This document shows, one piece after another, positions 52,246-60,575 of a stretch of DNA of 64,000 bases. The translations under genes and the position numbers were made by a program. Source of the DNA: Glaciecola sp964621345 (GTDB lineage: Bacteria > Pseudomonadota > Gammaproteobacteria > Enterobacterales > Alteromonadaceae); contig CAZUON010000002.1 in NCBI GenBank assembly GCA_964621345.1, forward strand, positions 62,001 through 126,000, written 5' to 3'. The notes under the pieces are model-generated. The model saw only the letters and a program-made list of their open reading frames with translations, was not told where the DNA came from and did no database searches. Position 1 is the stretch's first letter; every line of letters begins with the position of its first letter.

Positions 52246-52932
52246 TTAACGACGTTCAACTTTTTCCATCAGACTAGCATCAGCAAAATCAAACTCAATA
52301 TCTGTATATACAATGATACGTCCTTCAATATTTGAGCTCTTGTCTACTTTAAGTAAAGGTTTGCCTTGGTTCCAAGATTTGTTTTGGTTCGGTTTTTTCT
52401 CAAAAATAACGTCGCCCATAACCTTAGTATTATCCAGCAAATATATGCTGCCGTTCTTTGTTTTTAGGTTTTCTCCTACGCGCACGCCTTCTAATGTGAT
52501 GTTGCCATTAACCGTCTCAACCCCCTCTTCAATTTCACTGTTTTGTTCAATTGAGATACTACCATTTACGGTTTCTACCGATTCCGACGCTTTAAAATTG
52601 TCACCAATTTCGATTTTACCGTTCACACCCTCTACGCTCGATGCGCTGACACCATCACCAATGCGGATTCGGCCATTTACGGTACTGATTTCATCTGCAG
52701 TCACATCATTTTCGATGGTGACCGAACCGTTTACCGACGATACATCATCAACCGTACGCCCTTTAGATACTCGCACGCTTTTATTAGTGCTTGTGTAACT
52801 ACTGCCGTCATCATAGGAATAACCACCTTTGCTGTCGCTTGCGCCAACATGAATGATGCAACCAGTTAGCATCAAGCTTGAGACCACTGCGGTCATAAAA
52901 GTAAAAACGGGAAGTCTGGTGTGTGTTGTCAT
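52246..52932 (-). CDS. lipoprotein with six VNG beta-solenoid repeats
   Basis: A 228-residue lipoprotein with lipobox LTGC (Cys 25) after a signal peptide. Residues about 60-175 contain six tandem repeats of 18-19 residues, each around a core of the form V-x-x-V-N-G-x-I-x-I (SSVNGSVTI, STVNGRIRI, EGVNGKIEI, ETVNGSISI, ETVNGNITL, KTKNGSIYL). The last, degenerate one still keeps NG. This pattern predicts a short beta-helix, as in bactofilin-like or DUF4097-type proteins. A basic carboxy tail follows. The function is unknown. GGATAAAAA before the ATG supports the start. Confidence 0.8.
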   Translation of the reverse strand: MTTHTRLPVFTFMTAVVSSLMLTGCIIHVGASDSKGGYSYDDGSSYTSTNKSVRVSKGRTVDDVSSVNGSVTIENDVTADEISTVNGRIRIGDGVSASSVEGVNGKIEIGDNFKASESVETVNGSISIEQNSEIEEGVETVNGNITLEGVRVGENLKTKNGSIYLLDNTKVMGDVIFEKKPNQNKSWNQGKPLLKVDKSSNIEGRIIVYTDIEFDFADASLMEKVERR

Positions 52933-53261
52933 TTTTTATCCTTGTGAAGCGCATAGCACTTTAACGGTTGAATGGCGTTATAACGCGTATAATTAATAAG
53001 ACAGCGTAAGCATGCTATGTGCCATAATAAAATAATCTTTAAAAACAATAAGTTGCTTCTTTTTTTTAAACAGGTTGATCATTCTAAAGTAGCGAAAATT
53101 ACCAAATATTCGCCATACTCACCATTGAGCGCCCATAAATAACGATATCTTTGATGAGTCTAGAAACTCGACGCCTGTGTGACGCTATAAAATGAAATGA
53201 GCATGCGTTACTATCTACACAACAAAGATTGCAATTTGCTTCATTTTTTAAGGACAACAGT
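52933..53261. other. 329-bp divergent intergenic region
   Basis: An AT-rich region between the solenoid lipoprotein and the DUF2721 gene. A 12-bp palindrome GCGTTATAACGC (52975-52986) sits about 45 bp before the lipoprotein start, beside TATAAT-like sequence, and may be an operator, though palindromes of this length are expected by chance. No gene or RNA was recognised. Confidence 0.4.
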
Positions 53262-53693
53262 GTGCAAACTCCCGACACCGCTTTATTGCTCATTCAGCAT
53301 GCCCTAACACCGGTATTTCTAATTGTGGGTATTGGTACCTTGCTCAATTCTTTAACTGCTCGCTTGGCGCGTATCGTTGACCGTGTGCGTTGGTTTGATA
53401 CACCTGAAGCTGAGAATTGTAGAGGCAACAAAGTCCTCGAGTTAAAAGCCTTAGCACGGCGGATGAAGTGGGCAAATGCAGCTGTGAATTTTCTAACGGG
53501 GGCTGCGGTTATTGTATGCACCAACATCTTTTTGTTGGTGATAAAAGGTTATTTTAACATCGAGCTTAATGGTTACATTGTATTAAGTTTTGTTAGTTCT
53601 GTGGGTTTACTGTCTTTTGGTATGATTTGTTTTTTTGTTGAGGTCAGTATCGCGACGGCCTCACTTAAAGTCAGTAAGTCATCGTTAAGATGA
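53262..53693 (+). CDS. DUF2721 family membrane protein
   Basis: A 143-residue inner-membrane protein with segments at about 10-32, 75-97 and 105-128. The signature LTPVFLIVGIGTLLNSLTAR and the following RLARIVDRVRW basic stretch are typical of DUF2721. The family has no known function. The start is GTG with AAGGA eight bases before it; a TTG 33 bases upstream lacks a ribosome-binding site. It is divergent from the lipoprotein gene and followed 46 bp later by arfB. Confidence 0.83.
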   Translation: MQTPDTALLLIQHALTPVFLIVGIGTLLNSLTARLARIVDRVRWFDTPEAENCRGNKVLELKALARRMKWANAAVNFLTGAAVIVCTNIFLLVIKGYFNIELNGYIVLSFVSSVGLLSFGMICFFVEVSIATASLKVSKSSLR

Positions 53694-53739
53694 ATTTGTA
53701 CTGCAAAAATATAGTCAAAAGTAAGGCCTAAGCACGACT

Positions 53740-54153
53740 ATGAATACATTGCGAAAACAACTACATATCCCTGAGAATGAATACGAGCTCTCTGCCATTC
53801 GTTCCGCAGGGAATGGCGGTCAAAATGTCAACAAAGTTGCCACCGCAATTCACTTACGTTTTGATATCAAAAGCTCATCATTGGCTGAAAAGTACAAAAT
53901 GCGCTTACTTGCTTTGGCTGATAGTCGCGTCAACAAAGATGGTGTGCTTATTATTAAGGCTCAGTCTCATCGCACCCAAGAGCTGAATAAAGAAGATGCC
54001 GTAAACCGCTTAAAGGATTTAGTTGCCTCGGTAATGTTGGAGCAAAAAGTGCGCAGGGCTACGCGCCCAAGCTTGAACGCAAAAAAGAAACGTGTCGATA
54101 GCAAAAAACGCAAGGGTACGCAAAAAGCGTTGCGTGGCAAAGTCGACTTTTAA
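53740..54153 (+). CDS. arfB: ribosome rescue factor ArfB (peptidyl-tRNA hydrolase)
   Basis: A 137-residue class I release factor-like protein. GGQ (residues 26-28 in RSAGNGGQNVNKVATAIHLR) is the catalytic motif, and the basic carboxy tail (KKKRVDSKKRKGTQKALRGK) is the part that enters the empty mRNA channel of a stalled ribosome. It frees ribosomes stuck at mRNA ends without trans-translation. It is followed 41 bp later by a conserved small protein. Confidence 0.93.
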   Translation: MNTLRKQLHIPENEYELSAIRSAGNGGQNVNKVATAIHLRFDIKSSSLAEKYKMRLLALADSRVNKDGVLIIKAQSHRTQELNKEDAVNRLKDLVASVMLEQKVRRATRPSLNAKKKRVDSKKRKGTQKALRGKVDF

Positions 54154-54194
54154 ATACCTAAATACTTCCCTTAGCCCCAACATGAAATAAACGT

Positions 54195-54545
54195 ATGAAT
54201 AAAACAATTAAGAAGCTCGATAATCAAATAGTAAAAGCACTAACCATTGCTTGTGAGCAGCTTAAGGACGAGTTTGAGGATTTTACTTGGCTCACGCATC
54301 AAGCTGATTTTTCAAATTTCCCAGCGAGTTTAATCGTGCGTTGTGTATTTAATACCGATGCAGGCTTAGCAACACTTAAGCATGAGCAAGGGGAAGCAAT
54401 ATTTAGTAAGCGAATTCATGCTGCTCTTCTCAAAGTCGGTATCTTATTAAAGAGCCCCAAGCGCCATGTTGTTTTTGATACTGAAGAAGCTTGCGCCCGC
54501 GAGCATCAAGGCAATTGGAAACAGCGCTTAACTACTTTTCATTAG
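54195..54545 (+). CDS. conserved small hypothetical protein
   Basis: A 116-residue protein with no signal peptide or membrane segment. An amino-terminal helical part (LDNQIVKALTIACEQLKDEF) is followed by mixed alpha/beta sequence with FPASLIVRCVF. Homologues in related gammaproteobacteria are often labelled Fis family regulators, but no helix-turn-helix was seen here. It follows arfB and may be in the same transcript. Function unknown. Confidence 0.7.
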   Translation: MNKTIKKLDNQIVKALTIACEQLKDEFEDFTWLTHQADFSNFPASLIVRCVFNTDAGLATLKHEQGEAIFSKRIHAALLKVGILLKSPKRHVVFDTEEACAREHQGNWKQRLTTFH

Positions 54546-54622
54546 TCCAATTGTTGCCACTAAAGTCGCAATAAAAATACACCGCTCAATGTAAATTGAT
54601 AAAAAGCCGGTGATAGATCCCA

Positions 54623-54724
54623 CCGTCATCGTGGCGAAGGCCACGACCCCTTACAGTATATTGTTTTGTTAATTCAGAACTTTGTTTAATTGTGTGGAGG
54701 TCGTGGCCTTCGCCACGATGACGG
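54623..54724. repeat. second REPIN-like inverted REP pair
   Basis: The left REP starts CCGTCATCGTGGCGAAGGCC (54623) and the right REP ends GGCCTTCGCCACGATGACGG (54724), each a hairpin with a 7-bp TCGTGGC/GCCACGA stem, in opposite orientation around a 46-bp AT-rich core. It is related to the element at 39161-39244. Its right end runs directly into the tandem array. Confidence 0.75.
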
Positions 54725-54950
54725 TAGCTTCGCCACGATGACGGTAGCTTCGCCACGATGACNNNNNNNNNNNNNNNNNNNNNNNNNNNNNNNNNNNNNN
54801 NNNNNNNNNNNNNNNNNNNNNNNNNNNNNNNNNNNNNNNNNNNNNNNNNNNNNNNNNNNNNNCGATGACGGTAGCTTCGCCACGATGACGGTAGCTTCGC
54901 CACGATGACGGTAGCTTCGCCACGATGACGGTAGCTTTGCCACGATGACG
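54721..54950. repeat. 20-bp tandem repeat array interrupted by an assembly gap
   Basis: The unit ACGGTAGCTTCGCCACGATG is repeated twice before the gap (54721-54760) and the same 20-bp period continues for four more units after it (54871-54950), the last with one change (TTTGC). Each unit contains the right arm of the REP hairpin and its CCACGATGACGG flank. 100 N (54763-54862) hide the centre, so the real copy number is unknown. Confidence 0.9.
54763..54862. other. assembly gap (100 N)
   Basis: A run of exactly 100 undetermined bases inside the tandem array. The round length suggests a scaffolding placeholder rather than a measured size. Confidence 0.98.
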
Positions 54951-54984
54951 TTAGGTTGAATCGAAATTGAATAGAACACTCGCC

Positions 54985-55013
54985 TTGCAAATTAATAAAT
55001 ATTTTACTATATT
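54985..55013 (+). promoter_or_regulatory. promoter of the methylcitrate operon
   Basis: A -35 box TTGCAA (54985-54990) and a -10 box TATATT (55008-55013) with 17-bp spacing. The operator palindrome covers the -10 box, which fits repression by the GntR protein encoded next. Confidence 0.7.
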
Positions 55014-55024
55014 GTCGACAATAT
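55009..55024. promoter_or_regulatory. operator of the methylcitrate operon regulator
   Basis: ATATTGTCGACAATAT is a perfect 16-bp palindrome overlapping the -10 box. Its core ATTGTCGACAAT recurs at 55156-55167. The shape suits a dimeric GntR/FCD repressor. Confidence 0.75.
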
Positions 55025-55042
55025 TGTTGAGTGCGAGCACTT

Positions 55043-55711
55043 ATGTCCCCTTTTACAGAAGCCCCAATTACTGCGTCAGATAAGACTTTTATTGCCATAA
55101 GGTCAGATATTGTTGAGGGTGTGCTTGCTGCAGGTTCAAAATTAAGTGAAGTTGAATTGTCGACAATGTATGGTGTAAGCCGCGCTATTGTTAGAGAGGC
55201 AATCAATCGCTTAGAAAATGCTAGTTTGGTGGAGCGTAAACCTAATATTGGGGCAAAAGTGGTCACCCTCACGCATCAAGGCCTAGTGCAGCTTTATCAG
55301 GTAAGAGAGGCACTTGAAGGAATGGCAGCACGCTTAGCCGCTCAAAACATGTCAGACGAAGAGATCAGTCAGCTTAATGGCTTATTGGCCACGCACTTTG
55401 AAGAAGTCAAAGACGGCGAGTCCTACTACCAAGAGGCTGGCGACGTTGATTTTCACTATCGTATTTTGTTAGGCAGTCACAATCAGCAGCTGATCTCGAT
55501 GCTGAGCAATAATATTTATCATTTAGTCAGAATGTACCGCGTGCAATTAGGCATGGCTGGCCCTCGGGTAACCACCGCCTTTGTTGAGCATAAGAGTATC
55601 GTGCAAGCGATATCGAATCGTGATGGCGAGTTGGCAGAGTTATTAATGCGCCGGCACATTTTATATTCCAAAAATAACATCGAAACAAAGTTGAGGACCG
55701 TTCATGAGTAG
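55043..55711 (+). CDS. GntR family (FCD-type) regulator of the methylcitrate operon
   Basis: A 222-residue regulator. The winged helix (about 15-75) contains the recognition region LSEVELSTMYGVSRAIVREA, and the FCD ligand domain (about 85-215) has the usual LYQVREALEGMAARLAA start and metal-binding histidines (DFHYRILLGSHN). FCD regulators of prp operons respond to methylcitrate-cycle intermediates and mostly repress. A GTG 12 bases upstream is also possible; neither start has a strong ribosome-binding site. The stop overlaps the prpB start. The second operator core lies inside this coding sequence. Confidence 0.9.
   Translation: MSPFTEAPITASDKTFIAIRSDIVEGVLAAGSKLSEVELSTMYGVSRAIVREAINRLENASLVERKPNIGAKVVTLTHQGLVQLYQVREALEGMAARLAAQNMSDEEISQLNGLLATHFEEVKDGESYYQEAGDVDFHYRILLGSHNQQLISMLSNNIYHLVRMYRVQLGMAGPRVTTAFVEHKSIVQAISNRDGELAELLMRRHILYSKNNIETKLRTVHE
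55156..55167. promoter_or_regulatory. intragenic copy of the operator core
   Basis: ATTGTCGACAAT is identical to the centre of the promoter operator and lies 145 bp downstream, inside the regulator gene (codons for E-L-S-T-M). It could bind the repressor as a roadblock or through DNA looping. Confidence 0.55.
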
Positions 55712-56603
55712 CAATCACCTATCGACAGGCACTAGCGCAGGCAAACGATTCAGACAAGCACTTACAGGCAATCACCCACTGCAAATTGTAGGAACGATCA
55801 ATGCCTACAGCGCAATTATGGCTAAAAAAATTGGGCATCAGGCGATTTACTTGTCGGGTGGTGGCGTTGCCAATGCATCTTATGGGTTACCCGACTTAGG
55901 CATGACCTCGCTTAATGATGTACTCGCCGATGTGCAGCGCATTACTGCAGCAAGCGACTTACCCTTATTAGTGGATATTGATACGGGTTGGGGCGGTGCG
56001 TTTAATATCGCAAAAACCATTCGCGACATGGAAAAGGCGGGTGCAGCAGCTGTACACATGGAAGACCAAGTCGCACAAAAACGTTGTGGACACCGACCTA
56101 ACAAAGAAATAGTCAGTACAGAAGAAATGGTTGACCGAATTAAATCGGCGGTTGATGCACGCACTGACCCTGACTTTTTTATCATGGCACGCACCGATGC
56201 TTTTGCCCAAGAAGGCCTAGAAAAAGCGATTGAAAGAGCTAAGGCGTATGTTGCAGCGGGTGCTGACGGGATCTTTGCCGAGGCAATAAAAACTGAAGAG
56301 CATTATCGCGCCTTTGCAGAGGCCTTAGATGTGCCTATTCTTGCCAATATTACTGAGTTTGGTCAGACCGAGCTTTGGAATAAGAAAGTCTTAGGTGAAT
56401 GGGGTGCTGCCATGGTGTTGTATCCATTAAGTGCATTTAGAGCAATGAACAAAGCCGCTGAAAACGTATATCGTTCGATATTGGAGACGGGCGATCAAAA
56501 AGCCGTGCTCGACACTATGCAAACGCGTATGGAGCTATATGACTATTTGGGTTATCACGAATATGAGCAAAAACTTGATAGTTTATTTGCTCAGAAAAAA
56601 TAA
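55704..56603 (+). CDS. prpB: 2-methylisocitrate lyase
   Basis: A 299-residue TIM-barrel lyase of the isocitrate lyase/PEP mutase superfamily. The catalytic loop KRCGHRP (in DQVAQKRCGHRPNKE) and the metal-binding DIDTGWGG are diagnostic of PrpB. It cleaves 2-methylisocitrate to pyruvate and succinate, the last step of the methylcitrate cycle. It starts within the last codons of the GntR gene, so the two are co-expressed, and is followed by a 97-bp gap with a hairpin before prpC. Confidence 0.95.
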   Translation: MSSNHLSTGTSAGKRFRQALTGNHPLQIVGTINAYSAIMAKKIGHQAIYLSGGGVANASYGLPDLGMTSLNDVLADVQRITAASDLPLLVDIDTGWGGAFNIAKTIRDMEKAGAAAVHMEDQVAQKRCGHRPNKEIVSTEEMVDRIKSAVDARTDPDFFIMARTDAFAQEGLEKAIERAKAYVAAGADGIFAEAIKTEEHYRAFAEALDVPILANITEFGQTELWNKKVLGEWGAAMVLYPLSAFRAMNKAAENVYRSILETGDQKAVLDTMQTRMELYDYLGYHEYEQKLDSLFAQKK

Positions 56604-56627
56604 CTTTAACATACAAAGTAACACTTT

Positions 56628-56645
56628 GAAGTGAGTGTTCACTTC
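56628..56645 (+). terminator. small hairpin between prpB and prpC
   Basis: GAAGTGA and TCACTTC form a 7-bp stem around a 4-nt loop. No T run follows. It may protect the prpB end or tune relative expression. Confidence 0.4.
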
Positions 56646-56700
56646 TTATTTAGCTATTTAAAATATGAAACGAAAGAATTGATAAGAGTAGGAGTTAAAC

Positions 56701-57822
56701 ATGGCAAAGGTATTAAGCGGAGCAGGTTTACGCGGACAAGTGGCAGGAAAAACCGCGCTATCAACAGTGGGTGTATCTGGTTCGGGGTTAACCTACCGAG
56801 GTTATGATGTTAAAGATTTGGCACAGAAGTGTCAGTTTGAAGAAGTCGCCCATTTGATTTTAAAAGGTGACTTACCCACCCAAGCACAACTTGATGCTTA
56901 TAAAACTAAGCTAAAAGGTTTACGGTCTTTACCTCAAGCGCTAAAAGACGTGCTAGAACGCATTCCCGCAGACGCGCATCCAATGGACGTGTTGCGTACC
57001 GGTGCCTCAATGCTTGGCAACTTAGAAATGGAAAATGACTTTGACCAACAACAACAAGTGACTGATCGCATGTTGGCGTGTTTCCCTTCTATCATTTGTT
57101 ATTGGTATCGTTTTTCCCACGACGGCGTGAGAATTGATGTAGAGACTGACGACGATTCTATTGGCGGCCATTTTTTACACCTGTTACATGGCGAAAAACC
57201 CAAAGCCTTATTCGAACAAGTCATGCATGTTTCACTTATTTTGTATGCAGAACACGAATTTAACGCTTCAACATTCTCAGCCCGTGTTTGTGCCTCGACC
57301 TTATCGGATATGCACTCATGTATTACTGGCGCCATTGGTACCTTAAGAGGTCCCCTGCACGGTGGTGCGAATGAAGCAGCAATGGAGCTGATTGAGGGTT
57401 TCACTTCGCCAGAGCACGCAGAGCAAGAGATGATGGCAAAGCTTGCCCGTAAAGATAAAATCATGGGCTTTGGTCATGCGATTTATTCTGAGTCTGACCC
57501 ACGTAACGCCATTATTAAAGAATGGTCTGAAAAGCTAGCGAAAGAAGTCGGCGATACCGTGCTTTACCCTGTATCGGTGAAATGTGAAGAAGTCATGTGG
57601 CGCGAGAAAAAGCTCTTTTGTAATGCTGATTTTTTCCACGCCTCAGCCTATAACTTTATGAATATTCCTACCAAGTTATTTACACCCATTTTTGTTATGT
57701 CGCGCTTAACTGGCTGGGCTGCACATGTCATGGAGCAGCGTGCAGACAACCGTATTATTCGGCCTTCTGCAGAATATACAGGCGAGGATATTCGCCCGGT
57801 ACCCGCGATTGACGCAAGATAA
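56701..57822 (+). CDS. prpC: 2-methylcitrate synthase
   Basis: A 373-residue citrate synthase homologue of the short methylcitrate-specific type. Catalytic histidines lie in RGPLHGGANEAAM and MGFGHAIYSESDPR, and the conserved aspartate in the carboxy part is near NADFFHASAYNFM. It condenses propionyl-CoA with oxaloacetate. GTAGGAG precedes the ATG. It is the second enzyme gene of the operon and is followed by acnD after 108 bp. Confidence 0.94.
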   Translation: MAKVLSGAGLRGQVAGKTALSTVGVSGSGLTYRGYDVKDLAQKCQFEEVAHLILKGDLPTQAQLDAYKTKLKGLRSLPQALKDVLERIPADAHPMDVLRTGASMLGNLEMENDFDQQQQVTDRMLACFPSIICYWYRFSHDGVRIDVETDDDSIGGHFLHLLHGEKPKALFEQVMHVSLILYAEHEFNASTFSARVCASTLSDMHSCITGAIGTLRGPLHGGANEAAMELIEGFTSPEHAEQEMMAKLARKDKIMGFGHAIYSESDPRNAIIKEWSEKLAKEVGDTVLYPVSVKCEEVMWREKKLFCNADFFHASAYNFMNIPTKLFTPIFVMSRLTGWAAHVMEQRADNRIIRPSAEYTGEDIRPVPAIDAR

Positions 57823-57930
57823 TTAAGTCGCATATAACACGCTCGTTCTCTTTACCGTAATGAGTGTGTTTGTTGAACTCAATAGATTCAGCGCGACCAC
57901 TCGCGCAAAACAGGACCACGAGAGGAAAGT

Positions 57931-60513
57931 ATGAACTACGAATATCGTAAACCGTTGCCCAACAGCACTTTAGACTATTACGACACCGAAGCAGCCGTTA
58001 ACGCGATAAAGCCTGATGCCTATAAAGGTTTGCCATACACATCCAAAGTGTATGCTGAAAATTTGGTAAGGCGCTGCCCACCAAAAGACCTTACTGTGGC
58101 ATTAGAGCAGCTCATTTATCGTCGTCGTGATAGCGACTTTCCTTGGTTTCCAGCTCGTGTGGTCTGCCATGATATTTTAGGTCAAACCGCGTTGGTTGAT
58201 TTAGCCGGTCTGCGCGATGCCATCGCACTTAAAGGCGGCGACCCTGCCAAAGTTAATCCTGTGGTGCCAACGCAGCTTGTGGTCGATCACTCTCTTGCTG
58301 TTGAGCATGGTGGTTATGAAGAGGATGCTTTTCAGAAGAACCGTGATATTGAAGACCGTCGCAACGAAGACCGTTTCCATTTTATTAACTGGACAAAAAC
58401 AGCTTTTAAAAACGTAGATGTCATCCCCCAAGGTAATGGTATTTTGCATCAAATCAACTTAGAGCGTATGTCGCCAGTGGTGCAAAAACGCGACGGCGTT
58501 GCCTTTCCAGATACCTTAGTCGGCACCGATAGTCACACGCCTATGGTCGATGCGTTAGGGGTAATTGCACTTGGTGTGGGTGGCCTTGAAGCTGAGAGTG
58601 TAATGTTAGGACGTGCTTCTTATTTGCGCTTGCCCGATATTGTTGGCGTAGAGCTAAGTGGTAAGCCACAACCTGGTATTACCGCTACCGATATAGTATT
58701 AGCGCTTACCGAATTTTTGCGCAAAGAGCGCGTGGTATCTGCTTATTTAGAGTTTTTTGGTGAAGGTACACAGCACCTAACACTAGGTGATCGTGCTACG
58801 ATTTCAAACATGACGCCAGAATACGGTGCAACCGCCGCGATGTTTTATATCGATGAGCAAACTACCGAGTATTTGCGCTTAACCGGCCGCGAGGATGAGC
58901 AAGTAGCGTTAGTTGAAAACTACGCCAAGCAAACCGGTTTATGGGCAGAAGCAATGGTGGATGCTGAGTATGAGCGGGTATTACGTTTTGATTTGTCGAG
59001 CGTGGTGCGCAATATGGCAGGTCCTTCCAATCCTCATGCACGATTAGCAACGAGCGACCTTGCCAGCAAAGGCATTGCTGGTGAATATGAGAGTGAAGAA
59101 GGTAAAATGCCAGATGGCGCGGTGATCATTGCCGCCATTACAAGTTGCACGAATACCAGTAATCCGCGCAATATGATTGCTGCAGGCTTAATTGCACGCA
59201 ATGCCAATAAGCTTGGCTTAACGCGTAAGCCTTGGGTTAAAACCTCTTTGGCACCAGGCTCAAAAGCAGTAAAATTATACCTAGAAGAGGCTGCTCTTTT
59301 ACCAGAGCTGCAATCCTTAGGTTTTGATGTAGTGGCCTTTGCGTGTACTTCTTGTAACGGCATGAGTGGTCGTTTAGCGCCGCACATTGAGCAAGAGATT
59401 AAAGACCGCGACCTCTATTCAACCGCGGTACTGTCGGGCAACCGTAATTTTGACGGACGCATTCACCCCCATGCAGACCAAGCCTTTTTAGCCTCACCGC
59501 CTTTGGTAGTTGCTTATGCAATAGCCGGTACTATTCGTTTTGATATCGAAAAAGACCCTCTAGGTTTTGATGACAATGGCGAGCCGATTTTACTTAAAGA
59601 TATCTGGCCCTCAGACGACGAGATCAACGCAGTTGTAAAAGCGTCGGTGAAGCCAGAACAATTTCGTAAAGTCTACGAGCCGATGTTTGATTTAAAAATG
59701 GAAGAGGCAAATCTAAACCCTCTTTATGACTGGCGTGAAATGTCGACTTATATTCGCCGCCCTCCCTATTGGGAAGGTGCTTTGGCAGGAGAACGCAGCA
59801 TGACTAAAATGCGCCCCCTTGCGATTTTAGGCGACAATATTACTACCGACCATCTATCACCTTCTAATGCCATTCAACTGCAAAGTGCTGCAGGTGAGTA
59901 CTTACATAAAATGGGATTACCGGAAGAAGATTTTAACTCTTATGCCACGCATAGAGGGGATCATTTAACGGCTCAGCGTGCAACCTTTGCTAACCCCAAA
60001 CTCTTGAACGAAATGGTTAAGGAAAATGGTGAGGTAAAACAAGGCTCCTATGCCAGAGTCGAGCCTGAAGGAAAAGTCATGCGTATGTGGGAAGCCATCG
60101 AAACCTACATGACGCGCAAACAACCTCTTATCATTGTTGCAGGGGCCGATTACGGACAAGGAAGCTCACGAGACTGGGCAGCCAAAGGGGTTCGCTTAGC
60201 CGGGGTTGAAGTGATTGTGGCTGAGGGCTTTGAGCGTATACATCGACAAAATCTAATTGGTATGGGTGTACTTCCACTCGAATTTTTACCCGGCACTACC
60301 CGACTTACCCTTGGTCTTGACGGTACTGAGACTTACGACGTAAAGGGTGAGCGTAAACCTGGTACGAAGTTGTCGTTGGTGATTAGCAAAGCCACCGGTG
60401 AGCAAATCACGGTACCGGTGACTTGCCGTCTTGATACTGCAGAAGAGTTATCGATTTACCAAGCGGGCGGTGTATTGCAACGTTTTGCGCAAGATTTTTT
60501 GGCAGCTAGCTAG
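57931..60513 (+). CDS. acnD: Fe/S-dependent 2-methylcitrate dehydratase AcnD
   Basis: An 860-residue aconitase-family enzyme. The cluster cysteines are in TSCTNTSNPRNMI and AFACTSCNGMSG, and the swivelling domain has YGQGSSRDWAAKG. The order prpC-acnD-prpF identifies AcnD, which dehydrates 2-methylcitrate to 2-methyl-trans-aconitate (the alternative to PrpD). It needs PrpF, encoded next, to isomerise the product. GAGAGGAA before the ATG supports the start. Confidence 0.94.
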   Translation: MNYEYRKPLPNSTLDYYDTEAAVNAIKPDAYKGLPYTSKVYAENLVRRCPPKDLTVALEQLIYRRRDSDFPWFPARVVCHDILGQTALVDLAGLRDAIALKGGDPAKVNPVVPTQLVVDHSLAVEHGGYEEDAFQKNRDIEDRRNEDRFHFINWTKTAFKNVDVIPQGNGILHQINLERMSPVVQKRDGVAFPDTLVGTDSHTPMVDALGVIALGVGGLEAESVMLGRASYLRLPDIVGVELSGKPQPGITATDIVLALTEFLRKERVVSAYLEFFGEGTQHLTLGDRATISNMTPEYGATAAMFYIDEQTTEYLRLTGREDEQVALVENYAKQTGLWAEAMVDAEYERVLRFDLSSVVRNMAGPSNPHARLATSDLASKGIAGEYESEEGKMPDGAVIIAAITSCTNTSNPRNMIAAGLIARNANKLGLTRKPWVKTSLAPGSKAVKLYLEEAALLPELQSLGFDVVAFACTSCNGMSGRLAPHIEQEIKDRDLYSTAVLSGNRNFDGRIHPHADQAFLASPPLVVAYAIAGTIRFDIEKDPLGFDDNGEPILLKDIWPSDDEINAVVKASVKPEQFRKVYEPMFDLKMEEANLNPLYDWREMSTYIRRPPYWEGALAGERSMTKMRPLAILGDNITTDHLSPSNAIQLQSAAGEYLHKMGLPEEDFNSYATHRGDHLTAQRATFANPKLLNEMVKENGEVKQGSYARVEPEGKVMRMWEAIETYMTRKQPLIIVAGADYGQGSSRDWAAKGVRLAGVEVIVAEGFERIHRQNLIGMGVLPLEFLPGTTRLTLGLDGTETYDVKGERKPGTKLSLVISKATGEQITVPVTCRLDTAEELSIYQAGGVLQRFAQDFLAAS

Positions 60514-60575
60514 TTAATAAGTCAAGTTAAGCGTTGTGATATGAAAACATTAAGTAGATAAAGAAGGACAAGTTA

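Noticed and set aside
52975..52986. 12-bp palindrome as an operator of the solenoid lipoprotein
   Set aside because: Palindromes of this length are expected about fifteen times by chance in 64 kb, and no second copy was seen.
54721..54950. CRISPR-like appearance of the repeat array
   Set aside because: Units are contiguous with no spacers, the period is 20 bp, and no cas gene is present.
54586..55272. open frame read across the tandem array and the gap on the minus strand
   Set aside because: It depends on unknown bases and a 20-bp repeat, has repetitive nonsense content, and overlaps the GntR gene antisense.
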